A DNA stretch of 64,000 nucleotides from Albibacterium profundi. Its GTDB lineage: Bacteria > Bacteroidota > Bacteroidia > Sphingobacteriales > Sphingobacteriaceae. Under the pieces are notes generated by a model, which saw nothing but the letters and a program-made list of their open reading frames with translations, had not been told where the DNA came from and made no database searches. The stretch spans positions 668,656 to 732,655 of the forward strand of contig NZ_JBBVGT010000003.1 in assembly GCF_042159835.1 (NCBI RefSeq), given 5' to 3'. Of the stretch, positions 8,064 through 16,806 are shown piece by piece (positions within the stretch are counted from its first letter, which is position 1; every line of letters starts with the position of its first letter). The translations under genes and the position numbers were made by a program.

Positions 8064-8618
8064 TTATAGCTTTCCGTCCACAATTTCACTCGGACCGATT
8101 TCATAATAAGAGGGTATTTCGGAGAACCGCATAATTACACTATTAGGATTGATGACAGCACCCTCACCGACTACAGCCTCGGCACCGATATAAACACCCG
8201 GATAGGTGGTAACAAAATCTTCCACGATCGCATCGTGATCTATTGTTACGTTAGAGTTAACAATAACATGTTTGCCTATTTTTGCTCCCGATTGAATAAC
8301 TGCACCGGCAAGAACGACAGTTCCTTCTTCTATTATCGCATCGGAAGCTACCACAGCAGTTGGGTGTATCAGTACGGAAAAACCGTGTTTCACCTTCTCG
8401 GAAAGTAGTTTTCGCACACGTGAATTCCCGATTCCCAGAACGATCAGGCTATCCGGAGAAAATGCAGCTTCATAGGGGGACACTTTGACGCCCCTGATGT
8501 TGTCAAGCTGATTTGAGTCGTCAAAGAAAACTTCAACCTCTAAATCCAACTTCCCCAACAAATCTTGCAATACTTTTGCGTGGCCGCCGGCACCATAAAT
8601 TAAATAATTTCCATTCAT
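8064..8618 (-). CDS. Sugar O-/N-acyltransferase, NeuD/PglD-like left-handed beta helix
   Basis: The 184-residue protein starts with a Rossmann-like segment (NYLIYGAGGHAKVLQDLL), followed by hexapeptide repeats (I-IEEGTVVLAGAVIQSGAKIGKHVI and onward) and the catalytic-type segment NSNVTIDHDAIV. This is the layout of PglD and NeuD, which acetylate UDP-amino-sugars or sialic acids. It is slightly shorter than typical members (about 200-215 residues), and the last helix coil is replaced by a short tail. Its start codon overlaps the stop of the upstream phosphoesterase gene (TAATG). Confidence 0.82.
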   Translation of the reverse strand: MNGNYLIYGAGGHAKVLQDLLGKLDLEVEVFFDDSNQLDNIRGVKVSPYEAAFSPDSLIVLGIGNSRVRKLLSEKVKHGFSVLIHPTAVVASDAIIEEGTVVLAGAVIQSGAKIGKHVIVNSNVTIDHDAIVEDFVTTYPGVYIGAEAVVGEGAVINPNSVIMRFSEIPSYYEIGPSEIVDGKL

Positions 8619-9694
8619 TATTCTTCTACTCTATTATCTGTTTCTTCTTCTTTACCTTCCTCTATTAGTTCATTTACCTCTTCCATTTCCCCTTTTTCCA
8701 ATTCTTTAACTTCTTTCTCCTGCTCATCCGATTGTTTGTCGATATGAAATGTACAACCAATTGGGAAATGGTCAGAGCCAACTGAAGGATAAATAAACAG
8801 CTTGTCGATTAATACATTCGCGCTATGGAATAATAGATCTAAGGGGACTCTAAAAAACCAATAATTAGCATGAAAAGTGGATAAAATTCCGCGACCAATC
8901 CTCGCATCAATCAGTTCACTCGTTTTCTTAAACAAGAGGGAGCTCTTTGCCCATGCCACATTATTAAAGTCGCCGGTAACTACTGTCGGCTTTTTTGTGC
9001 CTCTTATTTTTTTGGCGACGCATAGCAAATCTCCGTCACGCTCTTTTGAGTTTTCCTCTTCAGTTGGACTCGGAGGAGGCGGATGCACTCCGAAAAACAC
9101 GAAACGATAACCATCTTCGGTTTCAAGTTCTGCTTCTATGCTCGGTAAATCATCAGCAACAAAGTAATGAGTTGTCGCACTAATAACTTTCAATCTGGTA
9201 TAGAAATGCATTCCATAAGTATTATCGAGAGTGATTTTTTCTTGAAAAGGGTAATCCTCTTCTAGGACACGCATAGAACGTTCCCAATTACTGTCGCTTT
9301 CCATGGTCAGGAATATGTCTGGTTTTTCATTTCTCACCAAATCAATGAACCTATCATGCTCTTCGTTGAATTGGTAAACATTACATGAAATTATCTTTAT
9401 TGAATCTGAAGCGTCTTCACTTTTCTCAGTCTTGTGGGATCGCCAAAACTTTGTATAGCGCATTAGGATATAAACGTGATAGACAATTAATCCTAATTGC
9501 ACAGCTTGTAAAGTCCACACCCATGGAGTTAGTTCAACAAACACAAATGTGAGAGGGAAAACAACAACTTGTAATACCAGTATTTGTAACTTAATAAACT
9601 CTGGGACACGAAACACCCAGTGTTGGTTTTGAATAAACGGCAAAAGACCCAATACAACTAGCAGAACGGAAAGGGAGGTCATTAGGATGTCCAT
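8618..9694 (-). CDS. Membrane-anchored endonuclease/exonuclease/phosphatase (EEP) protein
   Basis: Of its 358 residues, the first 85 contain three hydrophobic segments. An EEP domain follows, recognised by SCNVYQFNEEHDRF, DIFLTMESDS (the catalytic metal-binding Glu), VVTGDFNNVAWAKSS and the final GSDHFPIGCTF (Asp-His pair). The C-terminal 45 residues are an acidic E/K-rich tail of low complexity. Similar proteins are annotated as membrane-associated phosphodiesterases of unknown substrate. It is the first gene of the operon with the acyltransferase and the SDR. Confidence 0.82.
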   Translation of the reverse strand: MDILMTSLSVLLVVLGLLPFIQNQHWVFRVPEFIKLQILVLQVVVFPLTFVFVELTPWVWTLQAVQLGLIVYHVYILMRYTKFWRSHKTEKSEDASDSIKIISCNVYQFNEEHDRFIDLVRNEKPDIFLTMESDSNWERSMRVLEEDYPFQEKITLDNTYGMHFYTRLKVISATTHYFVADDLPSIEAELETEDGYRFVFFGVHPPPPSPTEEENSKERDGDLLCVAKKIRGTKKPTVVTGDFNNVAWAKSSLLFKKTSELIDARIGRGILSTFHANYWFFRVPLDLLFHSANVLIDKLFIYPSVGSDHFPIGCTFHIDKQSDEQEKEVKELEKGEMEEVNELIEEGKEEETDNRVEE

Positions 9695-9797
9695 AGCGAC
9701 AAATTAAATTATTGCGCTGCAATATAGAAATTTTTTATGTTCTCGTTATACGCAGATATACGCAAGGAGATGCATAATAGAAGGACACAAATGTTTA

Positions 9798-10454
9798 CTA
9801 AAGCTGCTGTACTGAAGAGTCAATTGCCTGGTCGCCGTTTACCAAAACAAGACTTTGGCCAATCGTATTGTCATTTGTTAAACATTCCACAATTGTTGAA
9901 GCAACATCATCTCGGAATATTTGTCGCTTATTGGCTCCTGCTTCCAAGGCAATTGACCCTGTGCCTTCACCATCCAACAGTAGTCCTGGTCGTAAGATTG
10001 TATATTCAAGTTTAGAAGATTTCAGAAAGCGGTCGGCATAATGCTTTGCAATATAATACGGTTTTATACCGCTATTTTCCCAGTTTTCACGACTATCAGC
10101 ATCAATACCACTTACCATAATGTATCGTTTCACTCCCATTTTTTCTGCGGCTTCTATGGATTTTATGGCGCCATCAAGATCGATAACCAATGTCTGGTCA
10201 TAGCCAGTGTGTCCACCCGAACCGGCTGAGAATACAACCGCATGAACATCGATCATTTTGGCAGCTAACTCTTCAACAGTGGCTGTTAGGTCAAACATGA
10301 TATGTTGAACACCTAATTTGTCAAATTTTTCAACTTGCTCAGGCTTTCGAATACCAGCTACAGGAGCTAACTCCTTAGTATCCTTAAGTTTTTTCACCAA
10401 TAATGTTCCCACTTTTCCGTTCGCTCCGATTACCAAAACGTTTTTCTTATCCAT
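9798..10454 (-). CDS. NAD(P)-binding atypical SDR (SDR_a5/YwnB-like)
   Basis: The start at 10454 (MDKKNVLVIGANGKVG) is preferred to the ATG at 10493 because the 13 extra residues are basic and unlike the family, and the upstream ATG lies inside the likely promoter box at 10491-10498. The 218-residue product has GANGKVGTLLVKKL for dinucleotide binding, VVFSAGSGG, the segment YIMVSGIDA, and YYIAKHYADRFLKSS near the active-site position. These proteins act as NADPH-dependent reductases or NADPH sensors. It has its own predicted promoter and follows the mutasome genes on the same strand. Confidence 0.8.
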   Translation of the reverse strand: MDKKNVLVIGANGKVGTLLVKKLKDTKELAPVAGIRKPEQVEKFDKLGVQHIMFDLTATVEELAAKMIDVHAVVFSAGSGGHTGYDQTLVIDLDGAIKSIEAAEKMGVKRYIMVSGIDADSRENWENSGIKPYYIAKHYADRFLKSSKLEYTILRPGLLLDGEGTGSIALEAGANKRQIFRDDVASTIVECLTNDNTIGQSLVLVNGDQAIDSSVQQL

Positions 10455-10490
10455 TTTATATTGTTTTAATTGTTGTAATTTCCTTAATCT

Positions 10491-10498
10491 CAAATGTA
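10491..10498 (-). promoter_or_regulatory. TAnnTTTG -7 promoter box for the SDR_a5 gene
   Basis: The plus-strand sequence CAAATGTA is TACATTTG on the minus strand and matches the Bacteroidota -7 consensus TAnnTTTG exactly. It lies 37-44 nt upstream of the chosen start codon at 10454. No convincing -33 TTTG element is visible. Confidence 0.45.
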
Positions 10499-10563
10499 CA
10501 AAATGCAGCTTTGGGGAATATCATTACATTGTTATAATCATACTCGGTACTATAAACAGGTTT

Positions 10564-13500
10564 CTATTTGAAGTTTCTGCCTTTATAAAATACTTTAGAA
10601 GGGATATTGTTCTGGTTTTCAATGTGTTGCGGGATCACGGGAAGGCGTTGTGCTAACTTACTCATTAGCTTTGTTAAGTCGTAACACTTTCTAACGACAA
10701 CATGAACGACCGTCCCTTCTTTCTGCAGCCTTCCTTCTACCATCAGGAGCTTCGCGTTCATAATTTCTTTACGATAGACTTTAAATAACTTTTCAAATAT
10801 CACCAAGTTAGTAGAACCTGTTTCATCTTCAATAGTAATGAAACATATTCCTGAGGCCGTAGCAGGACGTTGCCTAACGAGCACCAGTCCTGCTACCTTT
10901 ACAAACTGTCCATCTGTAAGTTCTTCATTGATAGCTTGGGTTGACTTCACGCGCAACATTTCCAATTGTTGACGAATAAAACTTACTGGATGTGCTTTTA
11001 ACGACAGCCCAAGTGTGTTGTAGTCTTGTAATACATGCTCTCCCGGTGTCATCAATGGTAATTCAACCTGACCTTCTAATACACTCTCAGAAGGTTGATC
11101 TTTAAAAATCGCAATAGGCATATCATGTAAGGCTGCAATTTCCCATAAAGCTTTTCGTCGATCGAAACCAATGGACCTGAATGCATCGGCATCTGCTAAT
11201 TGCTCTAAAGTCGAAATAGTTATACCCGTATTTCTTAATGAAGTAATTGCCTTATAACCAGAGCCTCTTGTTTTCACTAGCTGATTCATTTCCTTTTCTT
11301 GAAGACCTTTTATTTGTCTGAAGCCTAAACGGATAGCATAGGGTTTATTTTCTTTTCTCTCAAGCTGATTGTCCCAAGTCGAATGGTTTATATCTGGTGG
11401 AAGAACTTCTACTCCATGTTTTTGTGCATCGATTACGATCTGCGCCGGCTGATAAAAACCCATAGGCATGCTATTCAGTAAAGCCGTTGCAAAAACAGCT
11501 GGATATTTGTATTTCAACCAACTAGATACATATACTAATAAAGCGAAACTTATTGAGTGACTTTCAGGGAAACCATAACTTCCAAAACCTTCAAGTTGTT
11601 TAAATAATCTCTCTGCAAATTCTTGAGAATAGCCTCTCTCAATCATTCTATTAATTAACTTTTCTTTATACCGGTTAATCTGCCCGTTAGACTTAAAAGT
11701 AGCCATACTTCTACGGAGACCATCAGCTTCATGGCCAGTAAAATTAGCTGCCTTAATCGCAACATTCATAGCTTGCTCCTGAAAAAGCGGCACTCCGAGT
11801 GTTCTTTTTAAAATAGATTTCAATTCAGGCATCGGATATTCCTCCGCCTCCTCTCCATTACGCCGTCGCAAATAGGGATGAACCATATCACCCTGTATAG
11901 GTCCCGGACGAACAATAGCCACCTCAATGACGAGATCATAAAACCTTTTTGGTTTTAACCGGGGGAGCATAGACATCTGTGCGCGACTTTCTACCTGAAA
12001 AACACCTAACGTATCAGCGCGACTAATCATTTCATATACATTGGAATCATCTTGGGGTACGGTGGCTAATGTCCATTTCTCTCCGTAGTTTTTTTTACAT
12101 ATATCAAATGCCTTTTTTATACAAGTCAACATGCCTAAGGCGAGCACATCGACTTTTAAAAAACCGAGCTCTTCAATATCATCTTTACTCCATTCGATAT
12201 TCGTACGCCCATCCATACGAGCATTTAAAATCGGGCACAGATCAGTCAGTTTTCCTTGAGTTACAATAAAACCTCCTGTATGTTGCCCTAATTGTCGAGG
12301 AAAACCGATCATTTGAGCGGTTAAACTCAATGTTTTTTTTAAATGTGGATCATTAGGATTGAGACCTTGTTTAGTCACTGTTTCATCATCAAATTGACCA
12401 TCTCCTGATCTCCAAATCAAACTTGATAAGCGATTGATCGTATCAATGGATAAGCCCATTGCTTTGCCAACGTCTCGAATGGCTCCCTTTTGGTGTACCT
12501 GAGTAACAGTAGCTACTATTGCGGCACGATCCCGACCATATTTATTATATATATATTGAATAATTTCTTCACGTCGTTCATGTTCGAAATCAACATCAAT
12601 ATCTGGTGGCTCGTTTCTCTCGGATGATATGAAACGTTCAAATAACAACTCAAACTTATCTGGGTTAACTGAAGTGATACCTAAACAGAAACAAATAGCA
12701 GAATTCGCAGCAGAACCTCTTCCTTGACATAATATATCTCTACTACGTGCTTCACGGACTATATCTTCCACAAAAAGAAAATAGTTAGCATAATCTCTTT
12801 CTTTCACAAATTCCATTTCTCGGCGAATCATCCCCTCTATCTTTTCCGGTATTTTTTCACCATAATAGGTATGAGCACCTTTCCATGTCAAGTATTCTAA
12901 CTCTTCAATCGGTGTACGACCATTAGGATTAATCTCGACAGGATATTCATACTTCAATTCGTCGAGAGAGAAAGTGCATGCTTCGGCTATCTCAATTGCA
13001 TTTTGAATAGCTTCCGGGTGCTTCTTAAACAATCTGTGTATTTCATCTATAGGCTTAAGATGACGTTCTGCGTTTTGATGAAGTCGAAAACCCGCATCAT
13101 GAATAGTACATTTCTCTCGAACACAAGTGAGTATATCCTGTAATTCACGACGTACAGGGTCATGGTAATGAACATCATTGGTTGCTACTATAGACAGATT
13201 GTGTTGATTACAAAGTTGTTGTACTCGAAAAATAAGTTTATCATCATTTCCTAAATAGGTTCGGGATATCGACAGGTATAATTGTTCACCTAAAGCTTCC
13301 TTATATTCAGCAATGCTTTGAATAAAGTCATCTTCAAAAGTTAAATAACGGTTCAGTTTAGAGGGGCTTATTGCTATGAAAATAATGCCTTCAGAATATT
13401 CATATACGTCTTTCTTAAATAAATGACACTCACCTTTTTCTGTACGTATATTTCCTAGTGATAATAAAGCAGACAATCTTCCATACGCATCTTTGTCTGT

Positions 13501-13737
13501 TGGATAAGCAAGCAAGCTCGATCCATCAAGCAAATCAAGTCGACATGCAGGTATTATTTTCATGTTAGCTTCTTTAGCAGCAACATGGGCTCTAACAATT
13601 CCTGCCATTGTATTCCGGTCTGTGATCGCGATTTTTTTATAACCTAAATCAGCAGCTTTGTGAACCAATTCATAAGGATGAGAGGCTCCACGCAAAAAAC
13701 TAAAATTAGAAGTAACCTGTAGCTCGCTGTATTCCAT
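10564..13737 (-). CDS. dnaE2: Error-prone DNA polymerase III alpha subunit DnaE2
   Basis: The 1057-residue C-family polymerase starts with a PHP domain (YSELQVTSNFSFLRGASHP, residues 3-21), carries the polymerase active-site segment PDIDVDFEHERREE (about residue 380), and ends with an OB-fold (TNLVIFEKLFKVYRKEI). Its length and the adjacent imuB and imuA identify it as DnaE2 rather than the replicative DnaE, which is longer. It is the translesion polymerase of the ImuA-ImuB-DnaE2 mutasome, induced by DNA damage and responsible for induced mutagenesis. It begins 11 nt after the imuB stop codon, so it is part of the same operon. Confidence 0.95.
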   Translation of the reverse strand: MEYSELQVTSNFSFLRGASHPYELVHKAADLGYKKIAITDRNTMAGIVRAHVAAKEANMKIIPACRLDLLDGSSLLAYPTDKDAYGRLSALLSLGNIRTEKGECHLFKKDVYEYSEGIIFIAISPSKLNRYLTFEDDFIQSIAEYKEALGEQLYLSISRTYLGNDDKLIFRVQQLCNQHNLSIVATNDVHYHDPVRRELQDILTCVREKCTIHDAGFRLHQNAERHLKPIDEIHRLFKKHPEAIQNAIEIAEACTFSLDELKYEYPVEINPNGRTPIEELEYLTWKGAHTYYGEKIPEKIEGMIRREMEFVKERDYANYFLFVEDIVREARSRDILCQGRGSAANSAICFCLGITSVNPDKFELLFERFISSERNEPPDIDVDFEHERREEIIQYIYNKYGRDRAAIVATVTQVHQKGAIRDVGKAMGLSIDTINRLSSLIWRSGDGQFDDETVTKQGLNPNDPHLKKTLSLTAQMIGFPRQLGQHTGGFIVTQGKLTDLCPILNARMDGRTNIEWSKDDIEELGFLKVDVLALGMLTCIKKAFDICKKNYGEKWTLATVPQDDSNVYEMISRADTLGVFQVESRAQMSMLPRLKPKRFYDLVIEVAIVRPGPIQGDMVHPYLRRRNGEEAEEYPMPELKSILKRTLGVPLFQEQAMNVAIKAANFTGHEADGLRRSMATFKSNGQINRYKEKLINRMIERGYSQEFAERLFKQLEGFGSYGFPESHSISFALLVYVSSWLKYKYPAVFATALLNSMPMGFYQPAQIVIDAQKHGVEVLPPDINHSTWDNQLERKENKPYAIRLGFRQIKGLQEKEMNQLVKTRGSGYKAITSLRNTGITISTLEQLADADAFRSIGFDRRKALWEIAALHDMPIAIFKDQPSESVLEGQVELPLMTPGEHVLQDYNTLGLSLKAHPVSFIRQQLEMLRVKSTQAINEELTDGQFVKVAGLVLVRQRPATASGICFITIEDETGSTNLVIFEKLFKVYRKEIMNAKLLMVEGRLQKEGTVVHVVVRKCYDLTKLMSKLAQRLPVIPQHIENQNNIPSKVFYKGRNFK

Positions 13738-13748
13738 TTTACTTCATT

Positions 13749-15257
13749 TTAAGCAAAAAAGCCATGAATAAACCATTCTACACCCTCGATATTATCATAA
13801 TACCCTGAACGAAACAACCAATACCGTTGCCCCCTTTCATCTTCTACTTGATAATAATCACGATGTTTTTCATTATCTAACCACCATTCTTTTTCAATAC
13901 GTTCTGGACCATCAGCTTTTATAATTGTATGCCTGACACCTTGATAAATAAAAAACTTAGGTGGAGAATCTGGTATCACACTCATTACGTCTATAGGCTC
14001 AGGTTTCTTAAGCAGTTCTGTTGGGCGAGGGTGGTCTAAACGCCAATAGGTACTAGGTTTCTCGCTTATGGTTAAAGAGTTTTTGAGAGATCGCTCTGGC
14101 CAGAAGTGTTCTGCAGGAAGGTAACGATGAATTGCACCTACTCCTACTTTACCTGCAATTCGGTCGAGTAATTGAACGACTCCCTGACTGCTAATACCTT
14201 TGTTTTCTATCCAAAATGCTTCTTGCTCGGGCTTAGCATTATTAACTTTTACAGCTTCAAGAATGAATAATTCAATTCCCAAACCTGGTCTTATATTTTC
14301 TATTTTGAGCTGAAAAAGTTTAAACAAATGCTCCATATCATTACTGGCTACATTCGTACCAATATAAATTTTAACTAATTTATTATCAACTCGATAGCCA
14401 GTCAGAGTAGCTGCTCTAACACCTTTTTCTTCTTTCTGTAATCTTAGACACAATTGTTCAAGTAACTTTTCCAATGCAATCTCAATTCCTTCTCTTGTTT
14501 TGATTGGTTCCAGACAGGCTAGTCTCTCTTGAAATTGAAGAGGCTCTTTTAACGGCTTTATTACTTCAATTTTTGTACCTAATGCTTGCTCCAATCTCAT
14601 CAAAAAGCTTTCTCCAAAACGTCTTCTTAGTACAGATCGTGGAATATTTAAAAGAGCTCTTATCTGATAGAAACCAAGCTTTTTTAGTTTAGATAGCGTA
14701 TCTTCTGGTAAACGAAGCGCTTGAGGAGGTAAGGGCATTAGCGCATCGATATCTTTTCCGGTAGTCACCCAAGAACTTAAAGTTCTAAATCGAGAAACCG
14801 CCCAAGCCGCTCCTAGAGAATCTGCAATCCCTATTTGGGCTGTATATCCTTTAGATTTTAGCCGACCAACAAGCTCCTTAAGGTATCGGTCTTCGCCACC
14901 CCAAAGATGTGTACAGCCACTGATATCCATAAATAAACCATCTTTTGAAAATTCGTCTATCATGATGATTGGGGAAAAACGAATGCACCACTCTCCTAGT
15001 CCTTTCAGTAACTTTAAGGATCTATCATCTTTACTTTGAATGGTTTCCACTTCAGGACAAATAGCTTTGGCGTCAGCTGCACGCATACCTATCTTTATAC
15101 CTTGTTGTTGAGCGAGGTGGTTTACTGCAGTAATCATTAAACCCCCATGCTCTGACATAACAAAAACGAAAGGTTTCTCTTTGAGCTCCGGTCTACGGAT
15201 AATCAACCAATCCGTCAACAAATGTTTGAACCATATGGAAGCAAACCGTTTTTTCAT
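13749..15257 (-). CDS. imuB: ImuB, catalytically inactive Y-family polymerase-like protein
   Basis: The 502-residue protein has Y-family fold segments (FASIWFKHLLTDWLIIRRP, GIKIGMRAADAKAICP, FSPIIMIDEFSKDGLFMDISGC) and a little-finger/C-terminal region. The acidic metal-binding residues of active Pol IV/V are not in place: the N-terminal motif reads SIWFKHLLTDW instead of a D-M-D-type motif, and the DE pair is absent. This agrees with ImuB being a beta-clamp-binding scaffold for DnaE2. It starts 3 nt after the imuA stop codon. Confidence 0.92.
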   Translation of the reverse strand: MKKRFASIWFKHLLTDWLIIRRPELKEKPFVFVMSEHGGLMITAVNHLAQQQGIKIGMRAADAKAICPEVETIQSKDDRSLKLLKGLGEWCIRFSPIIMIDEFSKDGLFMDISGCTHLWGGEDRYLKELVGRLKSKGYTAQIGIADSLGAAWAVSRFRTLSSWVTTGKDIDALMPLPPQALRLPEDTLSKLKKLGFYQIRALLNIPRSVLRRRFGESFLMRLEQALGTKIEVIKPLKEPLQFQERLACLEPIKTREGIEIALEKLLEQLCLRLQKEEKGVRAATLTGYRVDNKLVKIYIGTNVASNDMEHLFKLFQLKIENIRPGLGIELFILEAVKVNNAKPEQEAFWIENKGISSQGVVQLLDRIAGKVGVGAIHRYLPAEHFWPERSLKNSLTISEKPSTYWRLDHPRPTELLKKPEPIDVMSVIPDSPPKFFIYQGVRHTIIKADGPERIEKEWWLDNEKHRDYYQVEDERGQRYWLFRSGYYDNIEGVEWFIHGFFA

Positions 15258-15260
15258 GTT

Positions 15261-16004
15261 CTAACCGAATAGCTTTACATTAAGATCAAACCAAGATGTT
15301 TCCTTTTCTTGCTTATGGCTTAGTACTTCAACAAGCTTATCTCCCATCCAATCAAATGCCCAATTTCCCGGATTTCCGTTACGCACTTTGATCAACTCGA
15401 TACTCCATCGAGGAAAACCTATTCCAGGCATTCCTGCTTCTGTTTCACTTGGCAACGGGATAACCTTCCAGCGGGCGGCTGCACCTGTCGTTATTGCTTT
15501 GTGCACACTTTTTCGGATGATAAAGCCCGTAACTCCCGATTCTTCAACTGCAAGTTGTAATCTGCGAGATTCAATGAGATTTAAATTATTGATTTCAGCA
15601 ACAACAGCTGTTAAGCCTTCGCATTTCAATGCCTCTTCCGTGACCCATAATGCTTCTTTTTCTGTTTTTACATCGATGAAGATAATTTGCTCAGGCTTCA
15701 CATCAAACATTCGCAAAGCAATAGGGAAAAGCTTTCTGGACGTGCTGACCCATAAACAAACTTCATTTTGCTTCATTAAAACAGATAGAAGAGCTGCCAC
15801 AAAACCATTGCTGGCTGCTGAACTCTCTGGTTGAAAACAAATGAATTCATGAATTGCTCCTTTTGGAAATACTCCATTAGGAAAAGCAGATTCAAGTCCA
15901 CCCAGTCCTATCTTTTCTTCAGTATGATTGCTTTGTGGTTTATAGCCTTGCCATAATAGAATATCACGTTTCAACTTGTCAATTAACCCCTTTTTCATTT
16001 CCAT
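15261..16004 (-). CDS. imuA: ImuA, RecA/SulA-like mutasome protein
   Basis: The 247-residue RecA-like protein has GGLESAFPNGVFPKGAIHE near the N-terminus. The place of the RecA Walker A loop is taken by QPESSAASNGF, without the GKT/S signature, as in other ImuA proteins. It is the first gene of the imuA-imuB-dnaE2 operon and probably recruits the mutasome to damaged templates. A palindrome and -7 box sit about 40-60 nt upstream of the start, consistent with damage-controlled expression. Confidence 0.9.
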   Translation of the reverse strand: MEMKKGLIDKLKRDILLWQGYKPQSNHTEEKIGLGGLESAFPNGVFPKGAIHEFICFQPESSAASNGFVAALLSVLMKQNEVCLWVSTSRKLFPIALRMFDVKPEQIIFIDVKTEKEALWVTEEALKCEGLTAVVAEINNLNLIESRRLQLAVEESGVTGFIIRKSVHKAITTGAAARWKVIPLPSETEAGMPGIGFPRWSIELIKVRNGNPGNWAFDWMGDKLVEVLSHKQEKETSWFDLNVKLFG

Positions 16005-16043
16005 AATCTTTTGCTAAAATATATATGACTTATGAAATCAATA

Positions 16044-16067
16044 CAAATATAATACTAAATTATTTAG
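16044..16067 (-). promoter_or_regulatory. Predicted promoter and overlapping palindrome of the imuA operon
   Basis: On the minus strand TATATTTG (16051-16044) matches the Bacteroidota -7 box, 40-47 nt upstream of the imuA start. Three bases further upstream lies CTAAAT-A-ATTTAG (16067-16055), a 13-bp palindrome with a single central base. It falls in the spacer between the -33 and -7 positions, where a repressor would block RNA polymerase. It is a candidate SOS-type operator by position only. Confidence 0.45.
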
Positions 16068-16079
16068 CATTGAAATAAA

Positions 16080-16117
16080 AAGGAGGAAGCCTTGCAATAA
16101 CGCAAAACTTCCTCCTT
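16080..16117 (-). terminator. Rho-independent terminator of the esterase/dioxygenase operon
   Basis: AAGGAGGAAG (16080-16089) and CTTCCTCCTT (16108-16117) form a perfect 10-bp stem with an 18-nt loop. On the minus strand it is followed by TTTTATTT. It lies 34 nt downstream of the stop codon at 16151. Confidence 0.85.
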
Positions 16118-16150
16118 CCGGTGCCTTTTAGTAATATTTAAAACAAATCC

Positions 16151-16771
16151 TTACTTAAAAATATGCTTATTGGCCCAATTTATTTCTTCTTGAAGAATCG
16201 CATGACCAGCATTTTCATAAACTTCTACTGTGACATCAGCATTCATATCTCTTAAAATATCTCTCGTTTCATTGACTCGCTCTAATGGAACGTGAAAGTC
16301 TGGATGACTGGTTCCTAAGAATATCGGAGTTTGCTGAAAGTCACCTTTATAATGATTAGAGTTTATAGTCTCTCCAATGACACCACCGATGATAGCGACT
16401 GCACCTCCGTATTTTTGAGCATTTCTAGCCAAGTACTCTAAACTCAAACACGCACCTTGTGAAAAACCGAAAAAGTAAATATTGTCGTTAGGAATTCCTG
16501 CACCCAAAGCTCGTTGAGCCGCTTCATCTATAAGTTCTATAGCAGAGCTTAACCATGGTTCATTTTGATCCACAGGAGCAATGAATGAATGCGGATACCA
16601 AGTATGATTGGTTGCCTGCGGAGCCAATAAAGCAAAGTCATCCACTTGAAGATATTGAGACAAACTCAATGTATCACGAGCACTTCCACCCCGTCCATGA
16701 ATCATGATTAACGCTTTTGATGCTTTCTCTAAAGTGAGTCCCGCTGTTTCTATACTTAAGTTATGTTTCAT
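16151..16771 (-). CDS. Alpha/beta-hydrolase, phospholipase/carboxylesterase (MhqD-like)
   Basis: The start at 16771 (MKHNLSIETAG) is chosen over the ATG at 16795, which would add eight atypical residues. The 206-residue product has IMIHGRGGSARD (oxyanion loop), the nucleophile elbow GFSQGACLSLEYL, and a late NAGHAI with the catalytic His. In Bacillus subtilis the related MhqD is induced with MhqO-type dioxygenases by quinones and catechol. Here the gene lies 35 nt after a ring-cleaving dioxygenase gene, which supports a role in quinone/aromatic detoxification. The exact substrate is unknown. Confidence 0.85.
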   Translation of the reverse strand: MKHNLSIETAGLTLEKASKALIMIHGRGGSARDTLSLSQYLQVDDFALLAPQATNHTWYPHSFIAPVDQNEPWLSSAIELIDEAAQRALGAGIPNDNIYFFGFSQGACLSLEYLARNAQKYGGAVAIIGGVIGETINSNHYKGDFQQTPIFLGTSHPDFHVPLERVNETRDILRDMNADVTVEVYENAGHAILQEEINWANKHIFK

Positions 16772-16806
16772 AATCCTAAAGTTTTTACATACCAATTTTT
16801 ATAATA

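Noticed and set aside
9737..10015. A 92-codon plus-strand frame overlapping the end of the SDR_a5 gene.
   Set aside because: It is antisense to conserved coding sequence and has no family features.
12069..12269. Short plus-strand frames inside dnaE2 and other long genes.
   Set aside because: They are antisense shadows of strongly conserved coding sequence.
13749..15257. Calling imuB an active DinB/UmuC translesion polymerase.
   Set aside because: The acidic active-site residues are absent and the operon is a classical imuA-imuB-dnaE2 cassette.
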